Assembly: GCF_030697065.1 (NCBI RefSeq)
Contig: NZ_JAUYQU010000105.1
Coordinates: 1 to 60,517, forward strand
Length of the DNA stretch: 60,517 bases
Reading direction: 5' to 3'
Source of the DNA: Bradyrhizobium sp.
GTDB lineage: Bacteria; Pseudomonadota; Alphaproteobacteria; Rhizobiales; Xanthobacteraceae
In this document: positions 32,501 through 41,927 of the stretch, in pieces
Layout of the letters: every line of letters begins with the position of its first letter
How positions within the stretch are numbered: position 1 is the first letter of the stretch
Notes under the pieces: model-generated
The model's input: the letters and a program-made list of their open reading frames with translations, nothing else
Databases searched by the model: none
What the model was told of the DNA's origin: nothing
Position numbers and translations under genes: made by a program

Positions 32501-33580
32501 CTACCGCAGCTTTCCCCGCGCCGCCACGGCCAGCGTGCCGATGATCTCGTCGCCGCGCACCATCACCACCTCGTCCATCATGTTGACGACCACGCAGACA
32601 TGGTTCGGCACGATGCGCACGACGTCGCCGACAACAGGGCGGGTGTTGCTGCGGGTGAGGTCGAGAAAGCCGTGCTCTTCGGCAAAGCGCGCGATCCTGG
32701 CTTCGGGGTGTTCGAGAATGAGGCCATGGCCGTCGAGGCCGCCGGTATCGGATGTCAGCGTCTTCGATCCGGCATCCAGGATGCCGCGATCGGGGCCGGC
32801 GCGGCTAACCACGGTGGAATAGATGTGAAGCGCGCAATCGTCCCAGCCGGCGACGCCGGCGGCGACCTGCATGCGGTCGTTATAGATGTAAGTGCCGGGA
32901 CGGTGCTCGGTGGCGCCTTTGAGTTTTCCGACGTTCTTCAGGTTCGGAGTGCCGCCGGTCGAGACCATCGCGGCATCGAGCCCATGCGCGCGCAGGCCGG
33001 CCAGCGCCTCGTCGTAGAACTTTTGCGCTTCAGCCCAGCCGCTTTCGGTCGGATAGAGCATGAAGCCGGCGAACAGCAACCCCTTCGACGACGCGATCTC
33101 GCGCGCAAGCGCGACGGCTTCGGCCGGAGTTTCGACGCCGGCGCGCTTGCGCCCGGTGTCGCATTCCACAACCACCGAGAGCGGCCGACCGGAGGCGGCG
33201 GCCGCCTGCGGCAGGCCTGATATCACCGTCGAATTGTCGGCGGCGACGGTCATGTGGGCCTTTGCCTGCAGCGCGCCGAGCCGCGCCATCTTCTCCTCAC
33301 CGATCAGATTGTAGCTGATCAGGATGTCGTCGATCCCCGCATTCGCCATCACCTCGGCTTCGCCGATCTTCTGGCAGGTGATGCCTTTGGCGCCGGCCGC
33401 GGCCTGCATCCTCGCCAGCATCGGGCTCTTGTGGGTCTTGATATGCGGCCGGTTGGCGACCCCGGCTGCATCGCAGGCAGCCTGGATCCGCGCAATGTTG
33501 TGCTCGACCCGGTCCATGTCGATGACGGCGGCTGGCGTGCCATATTCGCGGGCGATTTTGGCGGCGAGGGGCGTGGTCAT
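32501..33580 (-). CDS. DSD1-family PLP enzyme (D-threonine aldolase/D-serine dehydratase-like)
   Basis: The start at 33580 (MTTPLAAKIAREYGTP) has GGAG 9 bases upstream; an in-frame ATG at 33604 would add 8 residues. 359 residues: an alanine-racemase-type barrel and a C-terminal beta domain. The PLP Lys is K48 in RPHIKTHKS. H327 and C329 in PNHVCVVV match the zinc ligands of eukaryotic D-serine dehydratase. Likely activities are D-threonine or D-3-hydroxyamino-acid cleavage, or D-serine dehydration; the sequence does not decide. It is flanked by a family B repeat on its 5' side. Confidence 0.88.
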   Translation of the reverse strand: MTTPLAAKIAREYGTPAAVIDMDRVEHNIARIQAACDAAGVANRPHIKTHKSPMLARMQAAAGAKGITCQKIGEAEVMANAGIDDILISYNLIGEEKMARLGALQAKAHMTVAADNSTVISGLPQAAAASGRPLSVVVECDTGRKRAGVETPAEAVALAREIASSKGLLFAGFMLYPTESGWAEAQKFYDEALAGLRAHGLDAAMVSTGGTPNLKNVGKLKGATEHRPGTYIYNDRMQVAAGVAGWDDCALHIYSTVVSRAGPDRGILDAGSKTLTSDTGGLDGHGLILEHPEARIARFAEEHGFLDLTRSNTRPVVGDVVRIVPNHVCVVVNMMDEVVMVRGDEIIGTLAVAARGKLR

Positions 33581-33606
33581 CGGCGTCAACTCCAATTGTA
33601 TCATCC

Positions 33607-33690
33607 GTCATTGCGAGCGTAGCGAAGCAATCCATCTCACGGCGGGAAGAAAGAATGGATTGCTTCGTCGCAAGCGCTCCTCGCAATGAC
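33607..33690. repeat. Dispersed palindromic element, family B
   Basis: GTCATTGCGAGCGTAGCGAAGCAATCCAT and ATGGATTGCTTCGTCGCAAGCGCTCCTCGCAATGAC are inverted around a short centre. It fills the whole 90-base gap between the DSD1-type gene's start region and the ABC-F stop. Confidence 0.85.
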
Positions 33691-33694
33691 GGCG

Positions 33695-35503
33695 TCAGGC
33701 CTGCTCGATCTCTTCACGCATCACTTCGAGCTCCAGCCATCGGTCCTCGGCGGCCTCCAACTCCTTCTGTGCGGCGGAGAGCGCCGCCGAACACAGATCG
33801 AATTTCTTGCGATCCTTCTTGTAAAGATTGGGATCGTCAAGATGCCGCTGCTGTTTTGCAATCTCCGCCTGCAGGTTGGCGATGGTCTTCGGCAGTGTTT
33901 CCAGCGCGTGCTTGTCCTTGAAGTTGAGCTTGCGCTTCGCCGCGGTCGAAGGCGCGCCGGCCTTCGATTCCTTTTTCTCGTCGGCGACGGCCTTCACCGC
34001 CTCGCGCTTCAGGTCGGCGCCGCGCTGCGCCAGCATGTCGGTATAGCCGCCGGCGTATTCGACCCAGCGGCCGTCGCCTTCCGGCGCGATCACCGAGGTC
34101 ACGACGCGGTCGAGAAAGTCGCGGTCATGGCTGATCAGGATCACGGTGCCTTCGTAATCGCCGAGCATTTCCTCGAGCACGTCGAGGGTTTCGAGATCGA
34201 GGTCGTTGGTCGGCTCGTCCAGCACCAGGAGGTTGGAGGGCTTCGCCAGCGCGCGCGCCAGCATCAGCCGGCCGCGTTCGCCGCCGGAGAGCACTTCGAG
34301 CGGCGTGCGCATCTGCTCCTGCGCGAACAGAAAGTCCTTCATGTAGCTGACCACGTGCTTCGGCTTGCCGCCGACCATCACATTGTCGCTGCCGCCGCCG
34401 GTGAGGGCGTCGGCCAGCGTCGACTTCGGATCAAGGCTTTCTCGGTGCTGGTCCAGCGTCGCCATTTCGATGTTGGCGCCGAACCGGATGGTGCCGCTGT
34501 CGGGGGCCGCGCCGCCGGTCAGCATCTCGATCAGCGTGGTCTTGCCGGCGCCGTTCGGCCCGACGATGCCGATGCGGTCGCCGCGCTGCACCCGGATCGA
34601 GAAGTCATCGACGATCTTGCGCTCGCCATAGGTCCGGCCGATGCCCTTGGCCTCGATGATCAGCTTGCCGGACTTGTCGGCTTCGGATGCGGCCAGATTG
34701 GCGTTGCCGGCGGCGCCGCGATAGTCGCGGCGTTGCTCGCGCAGCGCGAACAGATTGCCGAGCCGCTTGACGTTGCGCTTGCGGCGGCCGGAGACGCCGT
34801 AGCGCAGCCAGTGCTCCTCGTTGACGATCTTGCGGTCGAGCTTGTGCTGGTCGCGCTCCTCCTCGGCCAGAGTTTCGTCGCGCCAGGACTCGAAGGCGCT
34901 GAAGCCGCGGTCGATCTGCTTGATCTGGCCGCGATCGAGCCAGGCGGTGGCGCGCGACAGGTTGGACATGAAGCGGCGGTCATGGCTGATGATGACCAGC
35001 GCCGAGCGGCGGCTGGCGAGTTCGCCTTCCAGCCATTCGATGGTGGTGAGGTCGAGATGGTTGGTCGGCTCGTCCAGCAGCAGGATGTCGGGCGATGGCG
35101 CCAGCACCCGCGCCAGCGCGGTGCGGCGAGCCTCGCCGCCGGAGATGTGCGCGGGGTCCTCGTCGCCGTGCAGCCCGAGCTGCTCCAGCACGTAACGCGC
35201 CTGGTAGTGGTCGTCGCCGGGCCCGAGGCCGTCCTCGACATAGGCCAGCGTGGTGCCAAATCCCGAAAAATCCGGTTCCTGCGGCAGATAGCGCACGGTG
35301 GCGCCGGGCTGCACGAAACGGCTGCCGCTGTCGCACTCCACGAGCCCTGCGGCGATCTTCAGCAGGGTCGATTTGCCGGAACCGTTGCGGCCGATCAGGC
35401 AGACGCGCTCGCCCGCGGAGACCGATAGTTCCACGCCGGACAACAGCGGCGTGCCGCCGAAAGTCAGCTTGATGTCTTTCAACTGGATCAGGGGAGGCGC
35501 CAT
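33695..35503 (-). CDS. ABC-F family ATPase (Uup-like)
   Basis: 602 residues, no membrane segments, two ABC domains in one chain. Walker A sites are GRNGSGKST (38-46) and GPNGAGKTT. Signatures are ISGGEARRTALAR and LSGGERGRLMLAR, and Walker B segments LLLDEPTNHLDL and LVLDEPTNDLDL. A linker rich in charged helices joins the halves, and the C-terminus (about 530-602) is a coiled coil typical of Uup. ABC-F proteins act on ribosomes or, for Uup, also affect DNA stability; they are not transporters. It lies 11 bases after the stop of the YaiI-type gene and is probably co-transcribed with it. Confidence 0.93.
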   Translation of the reverse strand: MAPPLIQLKDIKLTFGGTPLLSGVELSVSAGERVCLIGRNGSGKSTLLKIAAGLVECDSGSRFVQPGATVRYLPQEPDFSGFGTTLAYVEDGLGPGDDHYQARYVLEQLGLHGDEDPAHISGGEARRTALARVLAPSPDILLLDEPTNHLDLTTIEWLEGELASRRSALVIISHDRRFMSNLSRATAWLDRGQIKQIDRGFSAFESWRDETLAEEERDQHKLDRKIVNEEHWLRYGVSGRRKRNVKRLGNLFALREQRRDYRGAAGNANLAASEADKSGKLIIEAKGIGRTYGERKIVDDFSIRVQRGDRIGIVGPNGAGKTTLIEMLTGGAAPDSGTIRFGANIEMATLDQHRESLDPKSTLADALTGGGSDNVMVGGKPKHVVSYMKDFLFAQEQMRTPLEVLSGGERGRLMLARALAKPSNLLVLDEPTNDLDLETLDVLEEMLGDYEGTVILISHDRDFLDRVVTSVIAPEGDGRWVEYAGGYTDMLAQRGADLKREAVKAVADEKKESKAGAPSTAAKRKLNFKDKHALETLPKTIANLQAEIAKQQRHLDDPNLYKKDRKKFDLCSAALSAAQKELEAAEDRWLELEVMREEIEQA

Positions 35504-35514
35504 CTTTTCTCAAT

Positions 35515-36015
35515 TCAATTCTGGTTCTGCGCGATGTGATCCGCGCGCTGGCGCTGGATGCGCCTGATGGTCTGGTCGAGCGCCGAGAGGAACGCCGAGC
35601 GGTCGCGCGGTGCGAATCCCCTGGGGCCGCCGGTGACTTCGCCTGACGACCGCAGATCGGTCATCAGGTTGCGGACCGCCAGCGTCATCCCGATCGATTG
35701 TTCCGAAAACGGCTTGCCGTTCGGCGCGATCACCTCGGCGCCTGCCTTAACGCAGCGGCTCGCCAGCGGGATATCGGAGGTAATGACGATATCGCCCTTT
35801 CCGGCGCGTTCCGCAATCCAGTCGTCGGCGGCATCCATCCCGGAACCCGCTGCGATCCGCTCGATCAGGGGATCTGAAGGCACCCGGATGAAATTGCCGG
35901 CGACCACGCTGACGGGCAGGCCATGCCTGATGGCAACGCGGTAGATTTCGTCTTTGACCGGACAGGCGTCGGCGTCGACATAGATGCGGGTGGTGGGGTT
36001 CAAAACGGGTGTCAT
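35515..36015 (-). CDS. YaiI/YqxD family (DUF188) protein
   Basis: Start taken at 36015 ([21 protein letters not shown]), giving 166 residues, near the family norm of about 150-160; upstream frame extension to 36159 has no family character. Conserved stretches are [34 protein letters not shown] and [11 protein letters not shown]. The fold is PIN-like with acidic residues, so a nuclease role has been suggested, but the function is unknown. No clear ribosome site is seen. Confidence 0.88.
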   Translation of the reverse strand: MTPVLNPTTRIYVDADACPVKDEIYRVAIRHGLPVSVVAGNFIRVPSDPLIERIAAGSGMDAADDWIAERAGKGDIVITSDIPLASRCVKAGAEVIAPNGKPFSEQSIGMTLAVRNLMTDLRSSGEVTGGPRGFAPRDRSAFLSALDQTIRRIQRQRADHIAQNQN

Positions 36016-36180
36016 CGGTTGGGATTTTGGCGGGGAACGCCGCGGCGCTCCCTTCGAATGCGCGTGGTACTCCATCGTCAGGGGAAATGCGAGCAAAAGC
36101 GGGCCGAAACCCGCTTGCCACGGCCTTTTCTTCGCGTACCATCGTGCCAGAAACGCCAACCAGAATAAGGGGAAACAGGC

Positions 36181-36981
36181 ATGACAAGCCGTATCCAGCC
36201 GTACCGGGTCTCGGCCTACAACACGTCAAAACATTCCGAGAACAAGATGCACGACGATACGGTAGCGAAGCGTTACGGCTTTGACGGCGGGCTGGTGCCG
36301 GGCGTGGACGTCATGGCCTACATGATGCATCTGCCGGTCGCAAAATGGGGCCGGGCCTTTCTTGAACGAGGATTGATCGAGGCCCGTTTTACCAAGCCGG
36401 TCTATGACGGCGAACTGGCCGATGTCACGGCTGAGGAAAGCAATGGCGTGCTTTCGATCGAGGTCAGGAGCCGTGGAGCGCTCTGCGCGACTGGCACGGC
36501 ATCGCTGCCAGCGGCAGCGCCGGCATTTTCCCTTGCCGACTTCGTCGAGGTCGCGGCAGTAGCCGAGCGCAGGCCGGTGGATGCGACGTCCTATGCGTCA
36601 GGAAAATGGCTCGGTGCCGTGCCGCGCACCTGGGCGGCCGATGCGGCCAAGGAGTACCTGGCGGATATTCGCGAAACCGACGCGATCTATACCCGGGAGG
36701 GGTTGGGCCATCCCGGCCTGTTGCCGCGGGTCATGAACAAGGTGCTGGTCGACAACGCCATCATGGGTCCCTGGATACATGTCGGCACAAGGATGCAGCT
36801 TCTGTCGGCGGCCGGTATCGGCGATGAATTGACCGCGCGTGCGAAGGTCACCGGCAATTACGACAAGAAGGGCCACCGCTTCGTCGAACTCGACGCCCTG
36901 GTGGTGGCCAACGGTACCACGCCGCTGGCGCACTGCCATCACATCGCGATCTACCAGCCGCGCGAGCAGGCCGCGGCTTAG
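36181..36981 (+). CDS. MaoC-like hotdog protein of unknown function
   Basis: 266 residues with no signal or membrane segment. The N-terminal part ([20 protein letters not shown], then [13 protein letters not shown]) resembles the MaoC hydratase motif with an N..H.D-like pattern. A second hotdog-like half (about 140-260) contains [19 protein letters not shown] and [11 protein letters not shown]. It may be an acyl dehydratase or thioesterase-like protein; I do not recognise a characterised relative. An AAGGGGAAACAGGC ribosome region lies upstream. Repeat C follows its stop, so it is probably transcribed alone. Confidence 0.7.
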   Translation: MTSRIQPYRVSAYNTSKHSENKMHDDTVAKRYGFDGGLVPGVDVMAYMMHLPVAKWGRAFLERGLIEARFTKPVYDGELADVTAEESNGVLSIEVRSRGALCATGTASLPAAAPAFSLADFVEVAAVAERRPVDATSYASGKWLGAVPRTWAADAAKEYLADIRETDAIYTREGLGHPGLLPRVMNKVLVDNAIMGPWIHVGTRMQLLSAAGIGDELTARAKVTGNYDKKGHRFVELDALVVANGTTPLAHCHHIAIYQPREQAAA

Positions 36982-37005
36982 GGTGGCGTCCAAACACCTT
37001 CAGTA

Positions 37006-37108
37006 GTCGTCCTCCGCGAAAGCGGGGGACCCAGTACACTGCGGCTTCTCGGTCCCATCGCTGGCGTCTCTGGGATACTGGTTCCCCCGCCTTCGCGGGG
37101 GATGACGA
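37006..37108. repeat. Dispersed palindromic element, family C
   Basis: GTCGTCCTCCGCGAAAGCGGGGGACCCAGTA at the left and TACTGGTTCCCCCGCCTTCGCGGGGGATGACGA at the right are inverted around CACTGCGGCTTCTCGG...CGTCTCTGG. It shares all parts with 39210-39313. Confidence 0.85.
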
Positions 37109-37167
37109 GTGAGAATGCTGGAGCGGCTCGAACGTTTCTACACAAGACCCATTGAGGAATTCATACG

Positions 37168-37779
37168 ATGACCATCACCGTCGATTATTATATGGCCCTG
37201 ACTTCGCCCTGGACCTATCTCGGTTGCGCGCCGTTCGAAGAGATCGTCAGGCGCCACAAGGTGACCGTCAACATCAAGCCTTGCAAGTTCGGACCGATTT
37301 TCGAGCAGACCGGCGGGTTGCCGCTACCGAAGCGTTCGCCGCAGCGGCGCGCTTACCGGATGATGGAGTTGAAGCGCTGGCGCGAGGTGCGGGATGTTCC
37401 GCTGATCCTCGAGCCAAAATACTTTCCCTGCGATGACGGCGTGGGGACGCGGCTGCTGATCGCTGCCAAGCTGCAGGGCAAAGATACGCTCAAACTGTCG
37501 GAGGAACTCGGGCGCGCGGTGTGGGAACGCGAGGAAACGCTCGCCGATCCGGATCACGTTGCATCGGCTGCCCGACGGGCCGGTCTCGACGCCGCCGCGT
37601 TGCGCGCCGGAGGTCCTTCCGACGCGGAACTCGATGCGTTGCATGAGCAATACACGCGGGAGGCGGTGGCGGCGGGCGTGTTCGGCGCGCCGAGCTACGT
37701 GCTGCCGTCGGGCGAGATCTTTTGGGGACAGGACCGGCTGGAGTTGCTGGAGCGGGCGCTGAAGCGGCTCACATCGTGA
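37168..37779 (+). CDS. DsbA-fold 2-hydroxychromene-2-carboxylate isomerase-like protein
   Basis: 203 residues of the kappa-class GST/HCCA isomerase group. The thioredoxin-fold start has S13 in LTSPWTYLG in place of the redox CxxC, as in the isomerases, and the C-terminal signature is GVFGAPSYVLPSGEIFWGQDRL. Relatives isomerise 2-hydroxychromene-2-carboxylate in naphthalene degradation with glutathione. No naphthalene genes are near, so the substrate is open. Its last 11 bases overlap the end of the convergent GlcD-like gene. Confidence 0.85.
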   Translation: MTITVDYYMALTSPWTYLGCAPFEEIVRRHKVTVNIKPCKFGPIFEQTGGLPLPKRSPQRRAYRMMELKRWREVRDVPLILEPKYFPCDDGVGTRLLIAAKLQGKDTLKLSEELGRAVWEREETLADPDHVASAARRAGLDAAALRAGGPSDAELDALHEQYTREAVAAGVFGAPSYVLPSGEIFWGQDRLELLERALKRLTS

Positions 37780-39190
37780 AGATGCGCCCGGGATTCAGAA
37801 TCTGATGCGGGTCGAGCGCGCGCTTCAGGGTGCGCATGGTTTCGATCTCATCCGCGGTGCGGCTCAGCCGGAGATAGGGCCGCTTCAGCATGCCGATGCC
37901 GTGCTCGGCCGAGATCGAGCCGCCGAAATCGCCGGTGATGCTGTACACCAGCTTCGACACCTCGTCGTATTTGTCGGCCGGCGGCGGGTATTTTGCGCTG
38001 ATGTGCAGATTGCCGTCGCCGGCATGGCCAAACACGATCGCGTAGGCATCCGGGTGAATCGTCTTCATGCCCTTGTCGATGGCGATCGCGAACGCTTCCA
38101 TGGCGTCGATGGCAAGGCTGATATCGAAACCGACACCGGGGCCGGTGGCGCGGCCGAGTTCGACCGAGGAGTCGCGAATCCGCCAGATCGCCGCGGCCGA
38201 CGCTCCGGAGCTTGCAATCGTGGCATCGAGGATGATCCCGTCCTCCAGCGCCTGCTCGAGCAATTTCTCGAGGTCGCCGCGGATCCGCTCGGCGTCGCTG
38301 CCTGACGATTCCAGCAGGACGTAGAACGGATAGTTGGTCGCGAGCGGCGCGGCGACGCCTTTCACGAATTCGGTGGTGAGGCGATAATAATTGTTCCACA
38401 TCACCTCGAACGCGGTGAGGTCTCCGCCAAGCCGCGTGCGCGTCAGCGTGAGCAAGTCACGGACCATGTCGAAGCTCGGCAGCGCGCACAACGCCACCTG
38501 CTGCTCCGCCGGCGCCGGGAAAATCCGCAGTGCGGCGCGGGTGACCACGCCGAGCGTCCCCTCGGTTCCGACGAACAATTGCTTGAGGTCGATGCCGGTG
38601 TTGTTCTTGATGTATTTGCGCACCCCCTTGAGGATGGTTCCGTCCGCCAGCACGGCTTCGAGCCCGAGCACGAGATCGCGGGTCATGCCGTAGCGGATCA
38701 CCCGGTTGCCGCCGGCATTGGTGGAGATGTTGCCACCGATGGTGCAACTGCCGCGCGCGCCGAGATCGAGCGGAAACATGAAGCCATCCTGTTCGACCCG
38801 CTCCTGCAGCCGCTGCAACGGCACCCCGGTCTGGGTGATGACGACTCCGCCGCCGGTGTCGACCTCCTCTATTGCGTTCATGCGCTCGGTCGACAGCACG
38901 ATTTCGCCCGGCGCCGGCATCGTGGCGCGTACCAGCCCGGTCATGCCGCCCTGGGTCGTGACCGGGACGCGGGCCTGATGGCATATTCTCAGAAATTGCG
39001 AGACCTCTTCCGTGGTGCGTGGCCGCACCACCGCGAGCGGCGGCGCGACCGCGACGCCGGCCATGTCGGTGTGATAGCGGGCGCCGATGTCGCTGCCGGT
39101 CAGCACCGCCGCCGGATCGAACGCGGCGCGAAGGTCGTCGATGATGGTTGACTGCACGTCGTTCGCTCCGCTTGCAAGACCGAGGGGCAC
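37769..39190 (-). CDS. FAD-binding oxidoreductase (GlcD/D-2-hydroxyacid dehydrogenase type)
   Basis: 473 residues from the ATG at 39190. The FAD-binding type 4 domain (about 45-235) shows PLAVVRPRTTEEVSQFL, VTTQGGMTGLV and GGNISTNAGGNRVIRYG. The C-terminal FAD-oxidase domain ends with GHAGDGNLHISAKYPP and SAEHGIGMLKRPYL. Such enzymes oxidise D-lactate, glycolate or D-2-hydroxyglutarate and pass electrons to quinone, ETF or a cytochrome. No GlcE/GlcF subunits are nearby, favouring a single-subunit D-2-hydroxyglutarate/D-lactate type. The first dozen residues are not conserved-looking and a GTG at codon 12 is a possible alternative start. Confidence 0.88.
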   Translation of the reverse strand: MPLGLASGANDVQSTIIDDLRAAFDPAAVLTGSDIGARYHTDMAGVAVAPPLAVVRPRTTEEVSQFLRICHQARVPVTTQGGMTGLVRATMPAPGEIVLSTERMNAIEEVDTGGGVVITQTGVPLQRLQERVEQDGFMFPLDLGARGSCTIGGNISTNAGGNRVIRYGMTRDLVLGLEAVLADGTILKGVRKYIKNNTGIDLKQLFVGTEGTLGVVTRAALRIFPAPAEQQVALCALPSFDMVRDLLTLTRTRLGGDLTAFEVMWNNYYRLTTEFVKGVAAPLATNYPFYVLLESSGSDAERIRGDLEKLLEQALEDGIILDATIASSGASAAAIWRIRDSSVELGRATGPGVGFDISLAIDAMEAFAIAIDKGMKTIHPDAYAIVFGHAGDGNLHISAKYPPPADKYDEVSKLVYSITGDFGGSISAEHGIGMLKRPYLRLSRTADEIETMRTLKRALDPHQILNPGRIFTM

Positions 39191-39209
39191 ATCGCCCGCA
39201 ACGCCCTCA

Positions 39210-39313
39210 GTCGTCGTCCCCCGCGAAGGCGGGGGATCCAGTACGCCGCGGCTTCACGGCTCTATTACAGACGTCTCGGAGTACTGGGTCGCCCGGTCAA
39301 GCAGGCGACGACA
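39210..39313. repeat. Dispersed palindromic element, family C
   Basis: GTCGTCGTCCCCCGCGAAGGCGGGGGATCCAGTAC at the left, CGCGGCTTCACGG centre, and a right end TACTGGGTCGCCCGGTCAAGCAGGCGACGAC that has drifted from the 37006 copy. It lies between the GlcD-like gene and the molybdenum-subunit gene. Confidence 0.8.
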
Positions 39314-39359
39314 GTTGTGGGTGTGTTGAGCAGCGCGGCTCAATCTTTAACGCAAACAC

Positions 39360-41732
39360 TCACGCCGCCTTTTGCTTCGCATCCTGAATTGCCCGCCACA
39401 CCCGCTCCGATGTCAGCGGCATGTCGATCTGCGTGACGCCATAGTCGGACAGCGCGTCGAGCGCCGCGTTGACGATCACAACCAGGGCGCCGGCGCAACC
39501 GGCTTCGCCGCAGCCCTTGGTGCCGAGCGGGTTGGACTTCGCCGGCGAGGGATGATCGCCGACCACCATGGGTGGAATGTCTTCCGCGCGCGGCAGTGCG
39601 TAATCCATGAAGGATCCCGTGATCGGCTGGCCGCTCTCGTCGTAGCTGACTTCCTCCATCAGTGCCTGGCCGATGCCTTGCGCGACCCCGCCATGCAACT
39701 GGCCTGCGACGATCATCGGATTGACGATGGTGCCGAAGTCGCTGATGCCGGTATAGCGCACGATCCGCAACACACCGGTTTCTGGATCGATCTCGACTTC
39801 CGCGACATGGCAGCCATTGGGGAAGGTCGACGGAGTATCCTTGGTGGCGTGATCGACGTCGAGCGTATCCGGCACGCCCTCGGGTACCTTGCCTTCGCGC
39901 AGGCGCTGCGCCAGTTCCATGATGCCGATCGAACGGTCGGTGCCGGCGATGGTGAAGCGGCCGCCTCCGAACTCGATGTCGCTTTCGGCGGCTTCCAAAA
40001 GATGCGCCGCCGCCTGCTTGCCTTTTGCAACCACCAGCGCCGCAGACTCGACGATCGCCGCGCCCGTCGCGGTAATCGAGCGGGAACCGCCGGTGCCGTT
40101 GCCGAAGCGGACGAGGTCGCTGTCGCTCTGTTCGAGCGTGATCTTCTCGAAGGGGACGCCGAGTTGCGCCGACAGCACCTGGGCAAACGGCGTGGCGTGA
40201 CCCTGGCCGTAATCCAAAGTGCCGGTGGTGAGTTTCACCGAGCCATCCGGCTCGAACGTGATCTTGCCGAGCTCGCCGCTCGGCGGTGCCGTGACCTCAA
40301 GATAGGAGCCGACCGCGATGCCACGCAGTCTGCCGGCCTTGCGGCTTTCCTTCCGGCGTTTGGGGAAATTGGCATGATCCGACATCTCCAGCGCCTTGTT
40401 GAAGACGCCCTGGAAATCGCCGCTGTCATAGGTGACGCCGGAGGCGGCGGCGAACGGCAATTGCGCCGGCTTGATGAAGTTGCGCTTGCGCAAGGTCAGC
40501 GGGTTGATGCCCATCTCGCCGGCGGCGCGATCGATCAGGCGCTCCATGTAGTAATTGGCTTCGGGGCGTCCGGCGCCGCGATAGGCGCCCATCAGCGTAG
40601 TGTTGGTCAGTACCGTCTTGATGTCGACGCCGAGCAGCGGCGTGCGGTAGACGCTGGCGAGGTTCTTGCCCGTGTTGAGCGACAGCGGACCTGGCGCCAC
40701 GCCGGTGATGTAGGCGCCGAGGTTGCCGTAGCCCTGGAGGCGAACGGCGAGAAACCTGCCCTCGGCATCGAGCGCCAGTTCGGCATGCATCAGCTGCGCG
40801 CGGCCATGGCTGTCGGAGAGAAAACTGGTGGAGCGCTCATCGGTCCATTTCACCGGGCGACCGAGCGCCTTCGCCGCGTGCAGGATGCAGATATATTCGG
40901 GGTAACTGACGTTCTTCATTCCGAACGAGCCGCCGACATTGGCGGTGAGGATGCGGACCTTGTCGTTCGGCACGTTGAGGATCTTCGCCAGCGTCACCTT
41001 GTTGCCCGAGACGCCCTGGGTGGGCACCTGCAGCGTGTAGCGCCCGCTGGTTCTGTCGTAGGCCGCCAGGGCCACGCGCGGCTCCATCGACACCACCGCG
41101 ACGCGCGTGTTGACGATGTCGAGTTTTGTCACATGCGCCGCCGCCGCAAAAGCTGCGTCGATCTTGGCGGTGTCGCCATAGTGGTAGTCGAGTGCGACGT
41201 TGTTGGGGATGTGATCGTAAAGCTGCGGCGCGCCGGGTCGGGCGGCTTCGGCGGCATCGGTGACGGCGGGAAGCGGCTCGATATCGAGTTCGATGGCTTC
41301 GCCGGCCTCGCGTGCCTGTGCCAGCGTCGTCGCCACCACGAACGCCACGGGATCGCCGACATAGCGCACCCTGTCGGTCATCAGCGCGGCGCGGTTGGTC
41401 TGCATCAGCGGGGTGCCGTCGCGGCTCTTCAGCGGCAGGCCGCAGGTGAAGGGGCCGTAACCGGCGGTCACGAGATCGGCTCCGGTCCACACGCCGAGCA
41501 CGCCCGGCATCGCCTTGGCGGCTTTGGTGTCGATGCCGCGGATGATGCCGTGGGCGTGGCTGGAACGCACGATCCAGGCATAGGCCTGGCCGGGCAGGCT
41601 GAAATCGTCGGTGTACTTGCCCTTGCCGCGCACCAGCGTATCGTCCTCTTTGCGGCGGACCGGCTGCCCGACACCGTATTTTTGCAGTGCGATAGCGTTT
41701 TCCAAAGCGATTGAGGGCGGTTGATCTTGCAT
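39360..41732 (-). CDS. Xanthine-dehydrogenase-family molybdenum-binding large subunit, unpaired
   Basis: 790 residues, the usual size of a CoxL/CutL-type large subunit. GVGQPVRRKEDDTLVRGKGKYTDDF opens the protein. VGGSFGMKN, GAYRGAGRPEANY, DYGQGHATPFAQVLSAQLG and TGGSRSI are molybdopterin-site segments, and the catalytic Glu is E743 in GCGEAGCAG. It would hydroxylate an aldehyde, N-heterocycle or similar substrate. The iron-sulfur and FAD subunits normally encoded beside it are absent on both sides. AGGTAA is about 9 bases before the start. Confidence 0.9.
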   Translation of the reverse strand: MQDQPPSIALENAIALQKYGVGQPVRRKEDDTLVRGKGKYTDDFSLPGQAYAWIVRSSHAHGIIRGIDTKAAKAMPGVLGVWTGADLVTAGYGPFTCGLPLKSRDGTPLMQTNRAALMTDRVRYVGDPVAFVVATTLAQAREAGEAIELDIEPLPAVTDAAEAARPGAPQLYDHIPNNVALDYHYGDTAKIDAAFAAAAHVTKLDIVNTRVAVVSMEPRVALAAYDRTSGRYTLQVPTQGVSGNKVTLAKILNVPNDKVRILTANVGGSFGMKNVSYPEYICILHAAKALGRPVKWTDERSTSFLSDSHGRAQLMHAELALDAEGRFLAVRLQGYGNLGAYITGVAPGPLSLNTGKNLASVYRTPLLGVDIKTVLTNTTLMGAYRGAGRPEANYYMERLIDRAAGEMGINPLTLRKRNFIKPAQLPFAAASGVTYDSGDFQGVFNKALEMSDHANFPKRRKESRKAGRLRGIAVGSYLEVTAPPSGELGKITFEPDGSVKLTTGTLDYGQGHATPFAQVLSAQLGVPFEKITLEQSDSDLVRFGNGTGGSRSITATGAAIVESAALVVAKGKQAAAHLLEAAESDIEFGGGRFTIAGTDRSIGIMELAQRLREGKVPEGVPDTLDVDHATKDTPSTFPNGCHVAEVEIDPETGVLRIVRYTGISDFGTIVNPMIVAGQLHGGVAQGIGQALMEEVSYDESGQPITGSFMDYALPRAEDIPPMVVGDHPSPAKSNPLGTKGCGEAGCAGALVVIVNAALDALSDYGVTQIDMPLTSERVWRAIQDAKQKAA

Positions 41733-41927
41733 TGAAAATTACCTGAAATGCCTGGTTTTGCGCGATTATCGTGGTTTCCCTGAGATAACGCACCGATATC
41801 GGAACGACAACGACTGATTGGGCATGGTGGCATGTGAACGGCTGTTGCGCGGCTGTCCGGCGCTGCTAAAGTTTCCGTGAACAGAAATTCCACGTCGGCC
41901 CCCGAGGGCTGCGGAAAGACATTTTGA

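Noticed and set aside
39372..41714. A 780-codon open frame on the plus strand opposite the molybdenum-subunit gene
   Set aside because: It is a shadow produced by GC-rich third positions of the minus-strand gene. It is Arg/His/Asp-rich, has no domain and no ribosome site, and the opposing gene has full family motifs.
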